Shown piece by piece: positions 6,937 through 7,813 of a stretch of 7,813 bases of DNA. The stretch's first letter is position 1; the number at the start of each line of letters is the position of its first letter. A program made the translations under genes and the position numbers. The stretch is from Ignavibacteria bacterium (lineage in GTDB: Bacteria > Bacteroidota > Ignavibacteria > Ignavibacteriales > Ignavibacteriaceae). The notes under the pieces were generated by a model. The model saw only the letters and a program-made list of their open reading frames with translations. It was not told the DNA's origin and ran no database searches. The DNA lies in the NCBI GenBank assembly GCA_030648225.1, contig JAUSIA010000128.1, positions 1-7,813 of the forward strand, read 5' to 3'.

Positions 6937-7233
6937 ATGAAACACTACTACATTTATATATTGACAAAGAAAAATAATACTGTTCTTTATACTGATGTAA
7001 CTAATAATTTAACAAGGAGAATCTGGGAACATAAAGCAAAACTGATAGAAGGCTTCACTAAAAAATATAATGTTGTAAAACTTGTTTACTTTGAAACCTT
7101 TGATAAACCTGAATCAGCAATTAAAAGAGAAAAACAAATAAAAGCGGGTTCAAGAAAAAAGAAAATCGAACTAATAAATAAATTCAATCCTGAATGGAAA
7201 GAATTATATAGCTTAGAACAAATATATAAATAG
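6937..7233 (+). CDS. Small GIY-YIG domain protein (UPF0213/UvrC-N-like)
   Basis: A 98-residue single-domain protein of the GIY-YIG nuclease superfamily, which makes metal-dependent DNA breaks. YYIYILT (4-10) represents the GIY strand and VLYTDVTNN (16-24) the YIG strand. Arg27-Arg28 and His32 in RRIWEHK, then Glu65 in AIKREKQIK, fit the catalytic Arg and metal-binding Glu. NPEWKELY (84-91) is the typical end of this family. The motif normally reads YTG; here position 20 is Asp (GAT, 6994-6996), one base from Gly (GGT), which may weaken activity. The gene is full length, with no frameshift. No Shine-Dalgarno site is seen. It is flanked on both sides by TCATTGCGAG-type repeats and interrupts a metabolic run, which suggests insertion as a cassette. 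Its role is unknown; it could be a repair or mobility nuclease. Confidence 0.88.
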   Translation: MKHYYIYILTKKNNTVLYTDVTNNLTRRIWEHKAKLIEGFTKKYNVVKLVYFETFDKPESAIKREKQIKAGSRKKKIELINKFNPEWKELYSLEQIYK

Positions 7234-7241
7234 ATTGCTTC
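7232..7241 (-). repeat. Fragment of the TCATTGCGAG-type repeat, inverted
   Basis: AGATTGCTTC starts on the GIY-YIG stop codon. It is the exact reverse complement of the end of the left-flank repeat (6919-6928) and recurs at 7298-7307. The gene is thus bracketed by a perfect 10-bp inverted repeat. Confidence 0.55.
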
Positions 7242-7249
7242 CGTTATTT

Positions 7250-7337
7250 TGTCATTGCGAGTGAGTCATCGAGCGAAACAATTTATCATATTCTTTGAGA
7301 TTGCTTCACCAGACTGAAGTCTGGATTCGCAATGACA
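7250..7337. repeat. Composite palindromic element with 11-bp perfect inverted ends
   Basis: TGTCATTGCGA (7250-7260) and TCGCAATGACA (7327-7337) are perfect inverted ends. Inside are a direct copy of the 33-bp repeat (7252-7284, 29 of 33 identical to 6896-6928) and a second, opposite-strand variant (7297-7337) built on CCAGACT-GA-AGTCTGG (7309-7324). The element is 88 bases long, has no reading frame, and lies between the GIY-YIG gene and the homoaconitase. In RNA it would fold into a long branched hairpin 20 bases before the homoaconitase ATG. Confidence 0.75.
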
Positions 7338-7345
7338 TGTTAAAA

Positions 7346-7350
7346 AAGGA
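7346..7350 (+). promoter_or_regulatory. Ribosome binding site of the homoaconitase
   Basis: AAGGA lies seven bases before the ATG at 7358. It is the clearest Shine-Dalgarno match in the window and supports that start. Confidence 0.6.
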
Positions 7351-7357
7351 TTAAACA

Positions 7358-7813
7358 ATGTCACAAACCCTTATCGAAAAAATAGCTCAGAAATATGCGG
7401 TAGGTATAGATAAAGATCATGAAGTACACGCAGGAGATTATTTATCAATCAAACCTGCTTACGTAATGACACACGATAATACCGGTGCAGTTATTCCAAA
7501 ATTCAAATCAATTGGTGCAACAAAACTTTTCAATCCACGACAGGTAGTTCACACATTGGATCATGACATTCAGAATAAAAGTGAAAAAAATTTAGAGAAG
7601 TACAAAAAGATCGAAGAGTTCTCCAAAACAATGGGCGCAGATTTTTATCCTGCCGGGCGAGGAATCGGACATCAGATCATGTGCGAAGAAGGTTACGCCT
7701 GGCCAGGAACAATGGCTGTTGCATCGGACAGTCATTCAAATATGTACGGTGGACTTGGCTGCCTCGGAACTCCTGTGGTGCGCACCGATGCTGCTGCAAT
7801 ATGGGCAACCGGA
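7358..7813 (+). CDS. Homoaconitase, fungal Lys4/LysF type, N-terminal part (cut by the right edge)
   Basis: The first 152 codons are open to the window end. Aconitase-superfamily enzymes use a [4Fe-4S] cluster to isomerise a tricarboxylate by dehydration and rehydration. The sequence reads very much like yeast Lys4 as I recall it: [11 protein letters not shown] (23-33), THDNTG (38-43), [14 protein letters not shown] (66-79), [11 protein letters not shown] (97-107), [13 protein letters not shown] (122-134) and [15 protein letters not shown] at the edge. The cluster cysteines normally lie further on and are outside the window. In fungi this enzyme makes homoisocitrate for alpha-aminoadipate lysine synthesis. 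Here a dehydrogenase of the matching family lies upstream, so the pair could serve lysine synthesis, or this protein could act as the TCA aconitase. The start is fixed by ATG at 7358 with AAGGA seven bases before. Confidence 0.88.
   Translation, partial: MSQTLIEKIAQKYAVGIDKDHEVHAGDYLSIKPAYVMTHDNTGAVIPKFKSIGATKLFNPRQVVHTLDHDIQNKSEKNLEKYKKIEEFSKTMGADFYPAGRGIGHQIMCEEGYAWPGTMAVASDSHSNMYGGLGCLGTPVVRTDAAAIWATG

Noticed and set aside
6896..7337. CRISPR-like array
   Set aside because: The repeat copies are few, irregularly spaced, diverged and in both orientations, with a gene between them and no cas genes.

Overview
The window is AT-rich bacterial DNA. Its gene content and palindromic intergenic repeats suggest a member of the Ignavibacteria or a nearby Bacteroidota/Chlorobi-group lineage. 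That assignment rests on recalled similarity of the proteins and on GTCAT-type repeats, not on a marker gene, so it is moderate at best. Shine-Dalgarno sites are mostly weak or absent; the homoaconitase has the clearest one.

Left part (1-379): a possible minus-strand gene start runs off the left edge (1-65). It is followed by about 315 bases without a gene, which hold several inverted repeats. A perfect 22-bp palindrome at 14-35 lies inside the possible gene, and a 40-bp imperfect palindrome at 67-106 lies just upstream of its start codon.

Signalling and DNA modification (380-4860): a 1146-residue soluble hybrid histidine kinase carries a complete phosphorelay (PAS-PAS-GAF-HisKA-HATPase-REC-REC-Hpt). 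A beta-class adenine DNA methyltransferase follows after 35 bases, on the same strand. No restriction enzyme is visible. The last 21 codons of the methyltransferase run through repeat-like, partly palindromic DNA.

Metabolic run (5061-7813, all plus strand): an isocitrate/homoisocitrate dehydrogenase, an HD-fold protein whose HD doublet reads Ile-Asp, a small GIY-YIG protein, and the start of a homoaconitase closely resembling fungal Lys4, cut by the right edge. The dehydrogenase and homoaconitase would catalyse consecutive steps: isomerisation to (homo)isocitrate, then oxidative decarboxylation. This happens either in the TCA cycle or in the alpha-aminoadipate route to lysine. The HD and GIY-YIG genes lie between them.

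Every gap in this run holds palindromic repeat DNA. Three repeat types share the end pattern GTCAT-NN-YGA. The GIY-YIG gene is flanked on both sides by one of them, so it looks like an inserted cassette. That arrangement, together with the fungal-type homoaconitase next to an NADP-type dehydrogenase, is the most interesting content here. I see no CRISPR array, tRNA, rRNA, transposase or known defence system.
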